25,247 nt of DNA, taken from the NCBI GenBank assembly GCA_027022125.1, contig JALVZI010000400.1:1-25247 (forward strand). Direction: 5' to 3'. Shown in pieces: positions 1 through 8,408 of this stretch. The translations under genes were made by a program, and so were the position numbers. Every line of letters starts with the position of its first letter. Positions within the stretch are counted from its first letter, which is position 1. Source of the DNA: Anaerolineae bacterium (lineage in GTDB: Bacteria > Chloroflexota > Anaerolineae > 4572-78). The notes beneath the pieces are model-generated. The model searched no databases and had not been told where the DNA came from. It was given only the letters and a program-made list of their open reading frames with translations.

Positions 1-9
1 GTGCAGTAG

Positions 10-30
10 GGGCGACCCTTGTGGTTGCCC
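10..30. repeat. Short hairpin-forming intergenic repeat
   Basis: GGGCGACC (10-17) pairs with GGTTGCCC (23-30) around a 5-nt loop, with one G-T pair. The arrangement resembles small palindromic intergenic repeats. No T-run follows on the plus strand, so I do not call it a terminator. Confidence 0.5.
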
Positions 31-46
31 GAAACAGATACACAGG

Positions 47-83
47 AAAGATTTTAAATCTTTGCGACTTTGCGGCTTTGCGA
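47..83. repeat. Palindrome followed by three tandem octamers
   Basis: A 17-nt palindrome (47-63, AAAGATTT-T-AAATCTTT) runs into three tandem octamers CTTTGCGR at 60-67, 68-75 and 76-83. This is a non-coding short repeat; no function can be read from the sequence. Confidence 0.6.
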
Positions 84-92
84 GAGGTAAAT

Positions 93-316
93 ACCTTTTT
101 GCAGCGGAGGTTTTATTGACTCCTCTGAAAAAAGGTTAATTTTTCACCACAGAGACACAGAGGCGCGGAGAATTTAAAATTTTTGAGTTTGGGCTTGGAT
201 TTCCGCCGGAAATTGCAGATAACGCCGCATAACCGGCTCTCAAACCTTATTTTTCTCTGTGTCTCTGCGCCTCTGTGGTTCAGTTTTTACACCTTTTTGC
301 AGCGGAGGCTTTATTG
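93..316. repeat. Composite intergenic element: 26-bp direct repeats enclosing an imperfect inverted repeat
   Basis: The same 26-bp sequence (beginning ACCTTTTTGCAGCGGAGG) occurs at 93-118 and 291-316 with one mismatch. Between them lie two arms built from ACCACAGAG, GCGCRGAG and ACACAGAG blocks: 145-172 in forward orientation and about 253-280 in reverse orientation, with the block order swapped. Motifs of this 'cacagagacacagag' type are, to my knowledge, widespread in environmental bacterial genomes. The layout resembles a small non-autonomous element. Together with the preceding repeats it fills the 1-317 interval, where I see no convincing protein-coding gene. Confidence 0.55.
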
Positions 317-317
317 C

Positions 318-347
318 AAAACAAAAACCGCACGAGTGTGCGGTTTT
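318..347 (-). terminator. Intrinsic terminator of tRNA-Phe
   Basis: Read on the minus strand, AAAACCGCAC and GTGCGGTTTT (plus-strand 338-347 and 324-333) form a 10-bp stem around a 4-nt loop, followed by TGTTTTG. It begins two bases after the encoded CCA of the tRNA, as expected for a terminator of a single tRNA transcript. Confidence 0.85.
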
Positions 348-348
348 G

Positions 349-424
349 TGGTGCCGAGGCGCAGACTTGAACTGCGGACCCTTTGATTTTCAGTCAAATG
401 CTCTACCAACTGAGCTACCTCGGC
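349..424 (-). tRNA. tRNA-Phe (anticodon GAA), CCA encoded
   Basis: The minus strand folds into a complete 76-nt cloverleaf: acceptor stem GCCGAGG/CCTCGGC, D-arm with GCTC/GAGC and AGTTGGTA, anticodon stem TTTGA/TCAAA with loop CTGAAAA (anticodon GAA), 5-nt variable loop, T-arm CGCAG-TTCAAGT-CTGCG, discriminator A, and genomically encoded CCA at 349-351. It decodes UUC/UUU. Its first 47 nucleotides plus the promoter are repeated near 9.5 kb (9496-9615), so this gene is the left flank of the Rhs island. Confidence 0.97.
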
Positions 425-499
425 AAACGAATCATTTGCGGGACAAAATTTAGCACGGAATAACCGATAAGTCAAATGCTGTCATCCGGATTGTGCCGC
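378..499. repeat. Left copy of the ~120-bp direct repeat flanking the Rhs island
   Basis: This stretch holds the first 47 nt of tRNA-Phe (378-424) plus about 75 bp upstream of it, and matches 9496-9615 in the same orientation. By eye there are four substitutions, a 2-nt and a 1-nt indel; the 47 tRNA nucleotides are identical. Similarity begins inside the tRNA variable loop and stops near 499. This is what would be expected of an integration or duplication event using the 5' part of the tRNA. Confidence 0.9.
447..475 (-). promoter_or_regulatory. Sigma70-type promoter of tRNA-Phe
   Basis: On the minus strand TTGACT (475-470) and TAAATT (452-447) are separated by exactly 17 bp, with the -10 box 22 bp upstream of the tRNA 5' end. 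Box quality and spacing fit a housekeeping promoter. Confidence 0.75.
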
Positions 500-652
500 T
501 CGCCGCCCCGATTTGCTGCTGCCACCGGTAAGTGTACGTTGTCTCGCCGATGCCGTCAACCGTCACCGCACGCGCTGCCGGGGGACCTGCACCCTGTTGC
601 AATGTTTGCAATAAAACTGCAATAAAATTGTAATTTTTTGCGGGCATTTTCG
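500..652 (-). other. Non-coding or decayed segment with a possible antisense coding remnant
   Basis: No complete gene is seen between the tRNA promoter region and the Rhs gene. On the minus strand, plus-strand bases 523-567 would encode VTVDGIGETTYTYR, which resembles a YD-type (Rhs) repeat such as VDGTGVTTYTYN in the neighbouring Rhs protein. It could equally be the end of an Ig-like secreted protein. There is no convincing start codon with an RBS. It is probably a gene fragment or chance similarity. Plus-strand 600-650 is AT-rich and precedes the promoter candidate. Confidence 0.3.
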
Positions 653-661
653 TGGTATAAT
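653..661 (+). promoter_or_regulatory. Candidate extended -10 promoter upstream of the Rhs gene
   Basis: TGGTATAAT contains a perfect TATAAT (656-661) preceded by TG in the extended -10 position, within an AT-rich stretch. No good -35 box is visible 17 bp upstream. It would give a leader of about 225 nt before the GTG start at 897. The leader (662-896) shows no recognised RNA structure or gene. Confidence 0.45.
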
Positions 662-896
662 GAAAAGCGATGCGGATTTCCGCCATACAAAATTCTGCCA
701 CAATGGTATTACGATGACACCTTTTTGTGCGTCATCGCTTTCTTGCCTCGTTTCGCATTTCTTTTCCCTTTTTCGCCACAGACCAATACCATTTATTGAA
801 TTACCGGTAACGCGAAATCTGTTTTTGTCGTTCCCCGTTCGGTCACAAAACGTCTTTTGAGATACAAATTGCGGTATCAGTGACAAAAACCGGCAG

Positions 897-3800
897 GTGG
901 GCGGTCCCATCAATACCGCCAACGGCAACTACCACTACGAACAAAGAACGCCCGCCATCCCCACGGTCGGCGAACCGCTGCAATTTATTTGGTCATACAA
1001 TAGTCTGCAAAGCGGTGCATTTCCCGATATGAAGGCGATTACCACCACCTTGGGGGTCGGCTGGACACACAACTACGACCTGCGTCTGACCGGCTTCGAC
1101 ATCGGCGGTAGCAGCGGGCAACCCGATACCGGCGGTGCGCCGGTACTCACCTTCAAAGCCTTCCACGGCACGCCGCTGAAGTTCGAATACGTCAAAGGGG
1201 CGTACCGTCCGGCGCCGGGTGTCCACGGGGCGCTCACCCGCACGGCAACCCTCGGCGGAGGATATGTCTATACCCTGACTGCGGCAAGTCAGGCAACCTA
1301 TATTTTCAACACCGACGGACGATTGCTGGCGGAAATCGATCCGCAGGGAAACCGCACCACTTTTGCCTACAATGCCGACGGCACGCTGGCGCAGGTGCTG
1401 GACCCGGTCAGCGGGCGGTATTTGAATTTGGCGTACAACGGCACCGGTCGGTTGGTAACGGTCAGCGACCCTGCGGGACGCAGCACCCACTTCGGTTATG
1501 ACGGGCAGGGACGGTTAACCACCGTGACCGATACCCGGGGAAAAGTGTGGCAGTACGATTACGCCTTGTTGAGCGGCGGACAATCCGTGTTGCAACGGGT
1601 GACCGACCCCGACGGGCGGGTGGTGGAGCAGACCGGCTTTGATGATTTGGGACGGGCAATCACCCAAACCTATCGCGGCGAGAATCTGTCCATCGGCTAT
1701 TACAACGACGGACGGCGGATTATCACCGATGGCGCCGGACGGCGGACAGTTCACCTTTATGACACCCAAAATATTCTGGTCAGCACTTTTGATGCCTTCA
1801 CCAAAACCGATATTTTTGTGGCGGATGCGTATGGCAACCGGGTGTATGAAGTGGATAAAAACGGCAATCCCACCCGCTACAGCCGCACCCCGATGGGCTA
1901 TACCACCGCCATTAGTGATGCTTTGGGAAATGTAACGCGCTACGAATATGACGAGCGTCACAATATGACCCGCGCCATCGATGCCCTTGGCAATGAAACG
2001 CTGTATCTGTATGACGGGCAAAACAATCTCATTTCCACCACCAATGCGTTGGGATACACCACGCTGAACGCTTATAACGCGCGCGGGCAGGTGACCGCTA
2101 CCACCGATGCGCGGGGCAACGTGACCCGCTATGGCTACAATGCTTGGGGACAGCGCACGGTTATTACCGATGCCTTGGGCAATGTTACCCGTTTCGAGTA
2201 CGATGCCGCGGGACGACTGCTGGAAACCATCGACCCGGCGGGCAAAATTACCCGCAACGAATATGACGGTGGCGACAACCTCATCCGCGTCACTGAAAAT
2301 TATCTGGCGGGACAACCGCAAAACTATCTGAACGAATACAATCTCGTCACCGAATATGGCTACGATGGCGCCGGACGGCAAATCCTCATCACCGATACCC
2401 TGGGGCACGTCAATCGCAATGAATACGACAGCGCCGGTCGGCTGTGGCGCAGCATTCAAAACGTGCATCCCACCGTTTCGACCCAAAATTATTTGAACGA
2501 ATACAATCTCATCACCGAGTATGTGTACGACACGGCGGGGAATCTGGTGGAAACCATTGACACGCTGGGGCGGGTGAGCCGCACCGAATATAACGCCCTC
2601 AACCGCACCGAGCGCACGATTGTCAATTATGTGGATGGCATTTTCGACCCCGCCAAACCGGATGAAGACATCATCACCCGCTACGAATATGATGCCAACG
2701 GCAACCTCACCGGCACTTTTGACGTATTCGGGCGTGAAACGCGCACCGAATACGATGCGCTCAACCGCACCGCACGCACAATTGTCAATTATGTGGACGG
2801 CGTTTTCGACCCCGCCAAACCGGATGAGGATTTAATTACCGCCTATACCTACGATGAGAACGGCAACCAAAAAACCGTCACCGACCCGTTGGGGCACGTG
2901 ACCACCTACACCTACGATGCGTTGAACCGGGTGGTTACCGTCACCGACCCGGCGGGCAATACAACCGCCTACGGGTACGACCCCGCCGGTAACCGGATAA
3001 CCGTCACCGACCCGTTGGGGCGCGTGACGATCACCACTTACGATTCGCTGGGACGGGCGGTGGCGACCACCGATGCACTGGGGGGACAAACCACAACCGT
3101 GTACGACAGCGCCGGACGGCGCTCGGCAAGCATTGACGCCAACGGGCATACCACCACCTTCAATTACGATTCGTTGGGGCGGATGATTGCCGTTACCGAT
3201 GCCGCAAGCCAAACCACCGCCATCGGCTATAACGCTCTGGGGCAGCGCACATTCGTCACCGATGCCGAAGGGCACACCACCACTTACACCTACGACAGTT
3301 TGGGACGGGTGTTGACCGTTACCAATGCGCTGAGTGGCACCACCGGCGTTACCTACAATGCCTTGGGCAACCGTCTCGGCACCACCGACGCCAACGGACA
3401 CACCACCACCTTTGTTTATGACAACCTCAACCGCGTGATTCAAACCACCGACCCCAATAATCTCTCGTCTGCAACCGTTTACAACGGGCTGGGGCAGCGG
3501 GTGAGCGTGACCAACGGCGCCGGCGAAACCACCACTTTCGAGTACGACAACGCCGGACGTTTGATTTCTACCCGCGACCCGCTGGGCAATGAGACAACGT
3601 ATCGCTACAACGGCGCCGGCAATCGGGTGGCAATGATTGATGCCAACGGCATTGAAACCCGCTACGAATATGACGAATTGGGTCGCCTGATGGCGGTCAT
3701 CGAAAATTATGAAGACGGGATATACGACCCCGCCTTCACCGACCGGGATGTGCGCACCGAATACACCTACGACCGGGTGGGCAACCGCCTCACCGTCACC

Positions 3801-6533
3801 GACGCCAACGCACACACCACCACCTACACCTACGACGCCCTCAATCGCCGCACGGAAACCCGCAACCCGTTGGGATATATCACCCGTTACGACTACGATG
3901 CCGTCGGTAACCGCACCGTGCTGACCGACGCCAATGGCACCGTCACCACCTTCAATTACGACAGCGTCAACCGGCTGACCGGCATTGATTACGGCGACGC
4001 CACCCCCGATGTGACCTTCGGATACAATCGCACCGGGCAGCGCACGGTGATGGTTGACGGCACGGGGGTGACGACGTACACTTATAATAGTTTGAACCAA
4101 CTGACCGGCGTCAACGACGGCGCGGGCGAGCAGGTCGGATATACCTACGACGCAGCCGGCAACCGCAGCGGATTAATCTACCCCGACGGCAAAGTGATAA
4201 CCTACACCTACGACGCCGGCAACCGGCTGGCTGCCGTTACCGATTGGCGCGGCGGGCAGTACACCTATACCTACGACGGCGCCAACCGGATGACGCACCT
4301 GACCCTGCCCAACGGCGTCGGCAGCGGCTACGCCTACGACAGCGCCGGACGGCTGCGCCAACTCAGCCACCAATCGCCGATGACCGCATCGCCAATTGCC
4401 ACCTACGAATACGCTGTGGACGGCGTGGGCAATCGCCGCATATTGACCGAAACGCTGCTCGTGCCGAACGGCGCTCCGCCGGCGGGGACGTACTTGGAGG
4501 AAAACGGTGCGGTGGTGATGGAAGCGGAAAACGGAGAAATAACCGGCAGCGGGCAATTGACGATGACCCGGTGGGTCACCCTCACCGCACAAAGCGGCTA
4601 TACCGGCACCGCCTACTTGCAATCGCTGCCCGATGTGGATACCCTTTACCATACCGGCGAAATTACCGCCGCTCCCGCTTTGCGCTACCGGATTGCATTC
4701 AGCGCCCCCGGCACATACACCCTTTGGCTGCGGGGCATGGCATCCGACGCCGGCAGCGACTCGGCGTATGCGGGCTTGAACGGGCAGCCGGTGACCGTTA
4801 CCGGTTTTGCGCCCGGCGCGTGGGACTGGAGCGACGGGGTTCAACTGCCGGTTGAACAGAGCGGGGTGTACACCCTCAGCGTGTGGGTGCGCGAAGACGG
4901 CTTGCGGCTCGACCGGCTGCTGCTGACCACCGACACCGCTTACCTGCCGTCCGGCTTCGGACCGGCGGAAAGCGCACGCCAAACAGCAACCGCCACCGCC
5001 ACGCTGACCACCTTGGCGCACACCATTAACTACGGCTACGACGGACTTTACCGGCTCACCTCCGCCGACTACACCGGCGGCGAAGCGTACCGGTATGCTT
5101 ATGACCCGGTAGGCAATCGCTTGCAGCAAATTATCAATGGCGACACCACCGAATATCTCTACGACGCGGCTAATCGCTTGGCGGCGGTAGACGGCGTAAG
5201 CTACACTTTCGACGCCAACGGCAACCTGCTTGCCACCGGCTCAATGACCAACACCTGGGACGCGGCGAACCGGCTGCAAGCAGGGCAAAATGTAAAATTC
5301 AAAGTGCAAAATTATTATAATGGCACGGGTAATCGGGTGGCGGAAGTGAGCAACGGCATAACCACCACCTTCACGCTGGATATTCAGGGCTTGCCGGAAG
5401 TCATCCAAACCGGCGCCGGCGAAACCTACCTTCACCTGCCCGGCATCATCGTCACCGAGAGCGCGGCGGGGGAGATCCGCTATCTGCTCGGCGACGGACT
5501 CGGCTCCGTGCGGCAGGCAGTGGACGAACTCGGCGCGGTGGTGGCGTATAACGAATACGACCCCTACGGCAACCCTTACTTCCTGCTGCCTGCTCCCTAT
5601 GCCTTCACCGGCGAGTGGTGGCAGGATAACCTCGACCTGCTCTACCTGCGCGCTCGCTGGTACGCGCCCGCCACCGGCACCTTCCTCAGCGTCGACCCGG
5701 TGGAGAGTGAACCGCCGTATGCGTATGTCGGCGGGAATGTGGTTAATTTGACGGATCCGACAGGTTGGGTAACAAAATGCAATCTTCCCAACGGATGGAA
5801 GTGGATGTGTGATGTTGAAGGAACTATAGGAGGGTTTGTTGGAGAGCCGATTGGAAAAGCCTCTCTAGTTGCTGCAGTACAATTCACTCAATGGGCTTAT
5901 AGTACGAATGGATTTATCAATTGCGCTAACATCAAGGATGATGGACAACTTCCTTCAGACACAGTTGATGATGTCTTTGTTGATTTCGTATGCGAATATG
6001 GTCCAAACCCACGGCATTTCAGTGATAATGATCAATTAACCAAAGAACTAGCCCAATCGCACATCATATCTAAATTGCGCAATGATTTTTATAACTCTCC
6101 CCCTTGGAACGAAGGCATTAGCGGAACAGAAAAGTTTAGGGTCAATCAATTCATCATGGCAACCAAGGACTCGATTGAAGTACGGAGATGGAAGTCTGTG
6201 ACTCATTTTTTGGGTGGATTTACATATGATATCAAGTTAATTGGTTCCAAAATAAAGTTTCACATAAGAAATACGACAGGTCGGCAATCTGGAACAAGAA
6301 TTATTCCGGGGAGTGGATCTGGAGGTAGCATAGAAGACGCATTAAGCAGAGGAGAAACATTTTGGGCCATACGTGATAAGGTGATTAGAGGAGAAATAAC
6401 TTCGATCCTAAGAAATCAAACGCGAAATGAGACAAATAATAGTCAAGGCGTAGGGGGGGGAAATTATATTCAGATATTTGAGTGGCGTGAATTGTTTGAT
6501 TTATGCAAACCTCAATTTGGAATACTCAAGTAA
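897..6533 (+). CDS. Rhs/YD-repeat polymorphic toxin-type protein with variable C-terminal tip
   Basis: A 1878-aa protein. The N-terminus (GGPINTANGNYHYEQ..., about residues 2-40) matches the DUF6531-type opening of Rhs proteins. Dozens of YD repeats (YDxxGR, TTYTYD) follow to about residue 1190, then a beta-rich insert at about 1198-1360 (MEAEN..., resembling CBM6/35-like modules), then more YD repeats. The Rhs core, with YLLGDGLGSVRQAV at 1529 and RARWYAPATGTFLSVDP, ends in DPTGW at residue 1624. The last 254 residues are a tip of unknown activity, visibly AT-richer than the core, with an N-T-T-x3-S-G-T-R-I motif. In known Rhs systems the repeats form a shell around a toxic tip that acts on neighbouring cells. 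The GTG start is the only one after an in-frame TGA at 858; it has no clear RBS and the protein shows no signal peptide, so the N-terminus may be truncated. Identity as Rhs is certain; the toxin role of the tip is inferred. Confidence 0.93.
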   Translation: MGGPINTANGNYHYEQRTPAIPTVGEPLQFIWSYNSLQSGAFPDMKAITTTLGVGWTHNYDLRLTGFDIGGSSGQPDTGGAPVLTFKAFHGTPLKFEYVKGAYRPAPGVHGALTRTATLGGGYVYTLTAASQATYIFNTDGRLLAEIDPQGNRTTFAYNADGTLAQVLDPVSGRYLNLAYNGTGRLVTVSDPAGRSTHFGYDGQGRLTTVTDTRGKVWQYDYALLSGGQSVLQRVTDPDGRVVEQTGFDDLGRAITQTYRGENLSIGYYNDGRRIITDGAGRRTVHLYDTQNILVSTFDAFTKTDIFVADAYGNRVYEVDKNGNPTRYSRTPMGYTTAISDALGNVTRYEYDERHNMTRAIDALGNETLYLYDGQNNLISTTNALGYTTLNAYNARGQVTATTDARGNVTRYGYNAWGQRTVITDALGNVTRFEYDAAGRLLETIDPAGKITRNEYDGGDNLIRVTENYLAGQPQNYLNEYNLVTEYGYDGAGRQILITDTLGHVNRNEYDSAGRLWRSIQNVHPTVSTQNYLNEYNLITEYVYDTAGNLVETIDTLGRVSRTEYNALNRTERTIVNYVDGIFDPAKPDEDIITRYEYDANGNLTGTFDVFGRETRTEYDALNRTARTIVNYVDGVFDPAKPDEDLITAYTYDENGNQKTVTDPLGHVTTYTYDALNRVVTVTDPAGNTTAYGYDPAGNRITVTDPLGRVTITTYDSLGRAVATTDALGGQTTTVYDSAGRRSASIDANGHTTTFNYDSLGRMIAVTDAASQTTAIGYNALGQRTFVTDAEGHTTTYTYDSLGRVLTVTNALSGTTGVTYNALGNRLGTTDANGHTTTFVYDNLNRVIQTTDPNNLSSATVYNGLGQRVSVTNGAGETTTFEYDNAGRLISTRDPLGNETTYRYNGAGNRVAMIDANGIETRYEYDELGRLMAVIENYEDGIYDPAFTDRDVRTEYTYDRVGNRLTVTDANAHTTTYTYDALNRRTETRNPLGYITRYDYDAVGNRTVLTDANGTVTTFNYDSVNRLTGIDYGDATPDVTFGYNRTGQRTVMVDGTGVTTYTYNSLNQLTGVNDGAGEQVGYTYDAAGNRSGLIYPDGKVITYTYDAGNRLAAVTDWRGGQYTYTYDGANRMTHLTLPNGVGSGYAYDSAGRLRQLSHQSPMTASPIATYEYAVDGVGNRRILTETLLVPNGAPPAGTYLEENGAVVMEAENGEITGSGQLTMTRWVTLTAQSGYTGTAYLQSLPDVDTLYHTGEITAAPALRYRIAFSAPGTYTLWLRGMASDAGSDSAYAGLNGQPVTVTGFAPGAWDWSDGVQLPVEQSGVYTLSVWVREDGLRLDRLLLTTDTAYLPSGFGPAESARQTATATATLTTLAHTINYGYDGLYRLTSADYTGGEAYRYAYDPVGNRLQQIINGDTTEYLYDAANRLAAVDGVSYTFDANGNLLATGSMTNTWDAANRLQAGQNVKFKVQNYYNGTGNRVAEVSNGITTTFTLDIQGLPEVIQTGAGETYLHLPGIIVTESAAGEIRYLLGDGLGSVRQAVDELGAVVAYNEYDPYGNPYFLLPAPYAFTGEWWQDNLDLLYLRARWYAPATGTFLSVDPVESEPPYAYVGGNVVNLTDPTGWVTKCNLPNGWKWMCDVEGTIGGFVGEPIGKASLVAAVQFTQWAYSTNGFINCANIKDDGQLPSDTVDDVFVDFVCEYGPNPRHFSDNDQLTKELAQSHIISKLRNDFYNSPPWNEGISGTEKFRVNQFIMATKDSIEVRRWKSVTHFLGGFTYDIKLIGSKIKFHIRNTTGRQSGTRIIPGSGSGGSIEDALSRGETFWAIRDKVIRGEITSILRNQTRNETNNSQGVGGGNYIQIFEWRELFDLCKPQFGILK
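2581..2856 (+). repeat. Tandem duplication of an extended YD-repeat block within the Rhs gene
   Basis: Two adjacent blocks encode RTEYxALNRTxRTIVNYVDG followed by a DPAKPDED stretch; they begin near 2581 and 2741. A diverged third version (NYEDGIYDPAFTDRD) occurs near 3706-3750. The inserted NYxDGxxDPAxxDxD segment lengthens the normal YD unit, so these are recent duplications of a variant repeat. Confidence 0.7.
5287..5314 (+). repeat. Four-unit 7-nt repeat embedded in the Rhs coding sequence
   Basis: Four consecutive degenerate heptamers (AAAATGT, AAAATTC, AAAGTGC, AAAATTA) lie in an otherwise GC-rich gene and encode the NVKFKVQNY segment just before the Rhs core. The same class of 7-nt array occurs at two gene junctions elsewhere in the window (13272-13341 and 14444-14467). 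The Rhs frame stays open across it. Confidence 0.6.
5346..5765 (+). repeat. Rhs core repeat, copy A (within the full-length gene)
   Basis: This segment from GTGAGCAACGG to the DPTG codons is repeated at 7100-7519 (copy B, about 95% identical by eye) and partly at 9241-9436 (copy C). All three keep the same codon phase. Similarity between A and B ends at the start of the tips, so the shared core is the homology across which tips could be exchanged. Confidence 0.92.
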
Positions 6534-6545
6534 AAGAGGTTAAAA

Positions 6546-7061
6546 ATGCACAAAACTTTTTTAACACTGTGTTTGTTATCCATGTTACTTTTCTCTTGCC
6601 AAAACTATGGTAATCAGAATAATAGCCCAAGCAATTTCAAAGTGAATGACTTGGTGGGTAGATGGAAAGCAGTGTATGGGAATAACAGGGTTGATAATCT
6701 CATAATAAAAGAAAATGGAACATATAAACAGATATATAGTGAACCAAATGGTTATAACTATGAAGGTTCGTGGAACAAATGGTATATAGAATACGGTAAT
6801 AAAAATAAAATCTATCTCCATCTAGAGAACATGGTATTTTTCCCCCTTGGACGAGAATGGTCGCAAAATGGCTCGCAAAACTTATTTTCAGATATACAAC
6901 CGTTTTATAACCCAGACGAAGATACGTCAGTCAAAATGATTAATGAAATTATTTTGAGAATTCATTGGGTTGAGGGAAGATGGGCACCACGAAATCTTAT
7001 CTTGGTTCATATGGTTACAGACCCTGATATGGGTGGTGATTATTTTGTTCTTCAAGAGTAA
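6546..7061 (+). CDS. Small lipoprotein with lipocalin-like start; candidate immunity protein for the first Rhs tip
   Basis: A 171-aa protein. The N-terminus has a short charged region, a hydrophobic stretch and a lipobox-like LFSC at residues 15-18, predicting export and lipid attachment at Cys18. The mature part has an LVGRW motif near residue 36, then alternating beta-type segments (NLIIKENGTYKQIY, IYLHLE), as in lipocalin-like small domains. It starts 12 nt after the Rhs stop, with AGAGG about 6 nt before ATG. Base composition is AT-rich like the preceding tip. Position, size and composition fit an immunity gene paired with the tip; its envelope location would suggest a toxin acting outside the cytoplasm. 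The function is inferred; I recognise no named immunity family. Confidence 0.7.
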   Translation: MHKTFLTLCLLSMLLFSCQNYGNQNNSPSNFKVNDLVGRWKAVYGNNRVDNLIIKENGTYKQIYSEPNGYNYEGSWNKWYIEYGNKNKIYLHLENMVFFPLGREWSQNGSQNLFSDIQPFYNPDEDTSVKMINEIILRIHWVEGRWAPRNLILVHMVTDPDMGGDYFVLQE

Positions 7062-7099
7062 CGTTTGGCACCAATTGCGAATATCTCAAATTTTTAGGA

Positions 7100-8320
7100 G
7101 TGAGCAACGGCATAACCACCACCTTCACGCTCGATATTCAGGGCTTGCCGGAAGTCATCCAAACCGGCGCCGGCGAAACCTATCTCCACCTGCCGGGCGT
7201 CATCGTCACCGAGAGCGCGGCGGGGGAGATCCGCTATCTGCTCGGTGATGGACTCGGCTCCGTGCGGCAGGCGGTGGACGAACTCGGCGCGGTAGTGGCG
7301 TATAACGAATACGACCCCTACGGCAATCCCTACTTCCTGCTACCTGCTCCTTATGCCTTCACCGGCGAGTGGTGGCAGGATAACCTCGACCTGCTCTACC
7401 TGCGCGCTCGCTGGTACGCGCCCACCACCGGCACCTTCCTCAGCGTCGATCCGGTGGAGAGTGAGCCGCCGTACCAGTATGTTGGCGGGAATGTGGTGAA
7501 TCGCGTTGATCCGAGTGGATTAACAGGGTATTCAAATGATTGCGAACCGTGCAAATTTAAAGCAAGTGGTTATTCTGAAGGATACTCGGCTTATACTAAC
7601 TTCGCTTTTTTTCTCCCTTTTACAGGAGGATACGAAACTGTCTATGATTTTGCCACAATGGAGCGGGATTCCTTCTATTTTAGTACAAATTGGCTCCTTA
7701 ACGGTTTGAAAATTTATGCAGGTTTTCCGGACGGAAGGTGGGATTTTGATTGGCAAATTGGGACTGGCGTGGATGAATTAGGAATAACCGGCACATATAC
7801 TAATCTGGACAACTTCACAAGTTGGGAAGATATTGTAAAGAATTATGAAGGAATTTTTCATGGGTTTATGGTTGGCTTAAACACCCCTCTAATCCAAGTA
7901 GGAAGTGGATATGTAAATGTTTGGGGAGAAGGAGAAAATGCGGTAACAGGAGATGGATATTACGTTTTGCTTGGAGCAGGGATTGATTTGCCTTGGTTGC
8001 CATTTTCGGCCACCTATTTCAAAACACAATATCTAGAGATAGGTGATCACGAATGGTACACTGATACCGGTACAGAATCGGGGCGAGTGGGCAAAAGCGA
8101 AGTGCAAAAAATGGGACAGGATATTTATTATGGGAACCACTTACCCATACCATTTAATTGGACTGGTTTCAAATACATTGCCGATTCATTAGGTCAAAAT
8201 TCAAATCGAGTATATGCTCTCAATGATCTTCAACAAACTTGGGAAAGATATCAAGCCTATTTCACAACATACTTTCGAAACTGCAACTCGAATAGAGTGT
8301 CGGTCACCTCGAAACAATGA
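7100..8320 (+). pseudogene. Orphan Rhs C-terminal module: partial Rhs core plus a second tip
   Basis: The open frame encodes 406 aa. The first 140 are a near-copy of the Rhs core (copy B, ending DPSG), and the last 266 are an unrelated tip (start TGYSNDCEPC; aromatic- and glycine-rich, with YGNHLPIPFNWTG near the end). The frame opens at GTG 7100, exactly where similarity to copy A begins. The AGGAG before it overlaps the start codon, so independent translation is doubtful. There is no N-terminal shell or secretion signal. This is the layout of orphan CT modules known from Rhs and CdiA loci, where recombination through the core can attach the spare tip to the main gene; here that would be in frame. 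The tip's activity is unknown. I class it as a non-autonomous silent cassette rather than decayed sequence. Confidence 0.75.
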
Positions 8321-8408
8321 GACTATCATAAAAACTGAAAGATTGGTGATTGTACGAAAGTTTAGAATGTTAACATTGTAGTATAGTCCAACACAGGGAG
8401 TATGGTGT

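Noticed and set aside
183..453. Two small plus-strand open frames near the tRNA (183-386 and 259-453)
   Set aside because: They run through the intergenic repeats and the tRNA gene on the opposite strand, with no RBS.
2832..4100. Long minus-strand open frame opposite the Rhs repeats (422 codons), with others at 1515-2486 and 4173-5129
   Set aside because: It is antisense to a clear Rhs coding region. The glycine/valine-rich text mirrors the YD codons, with no RBS and no family resemblance.
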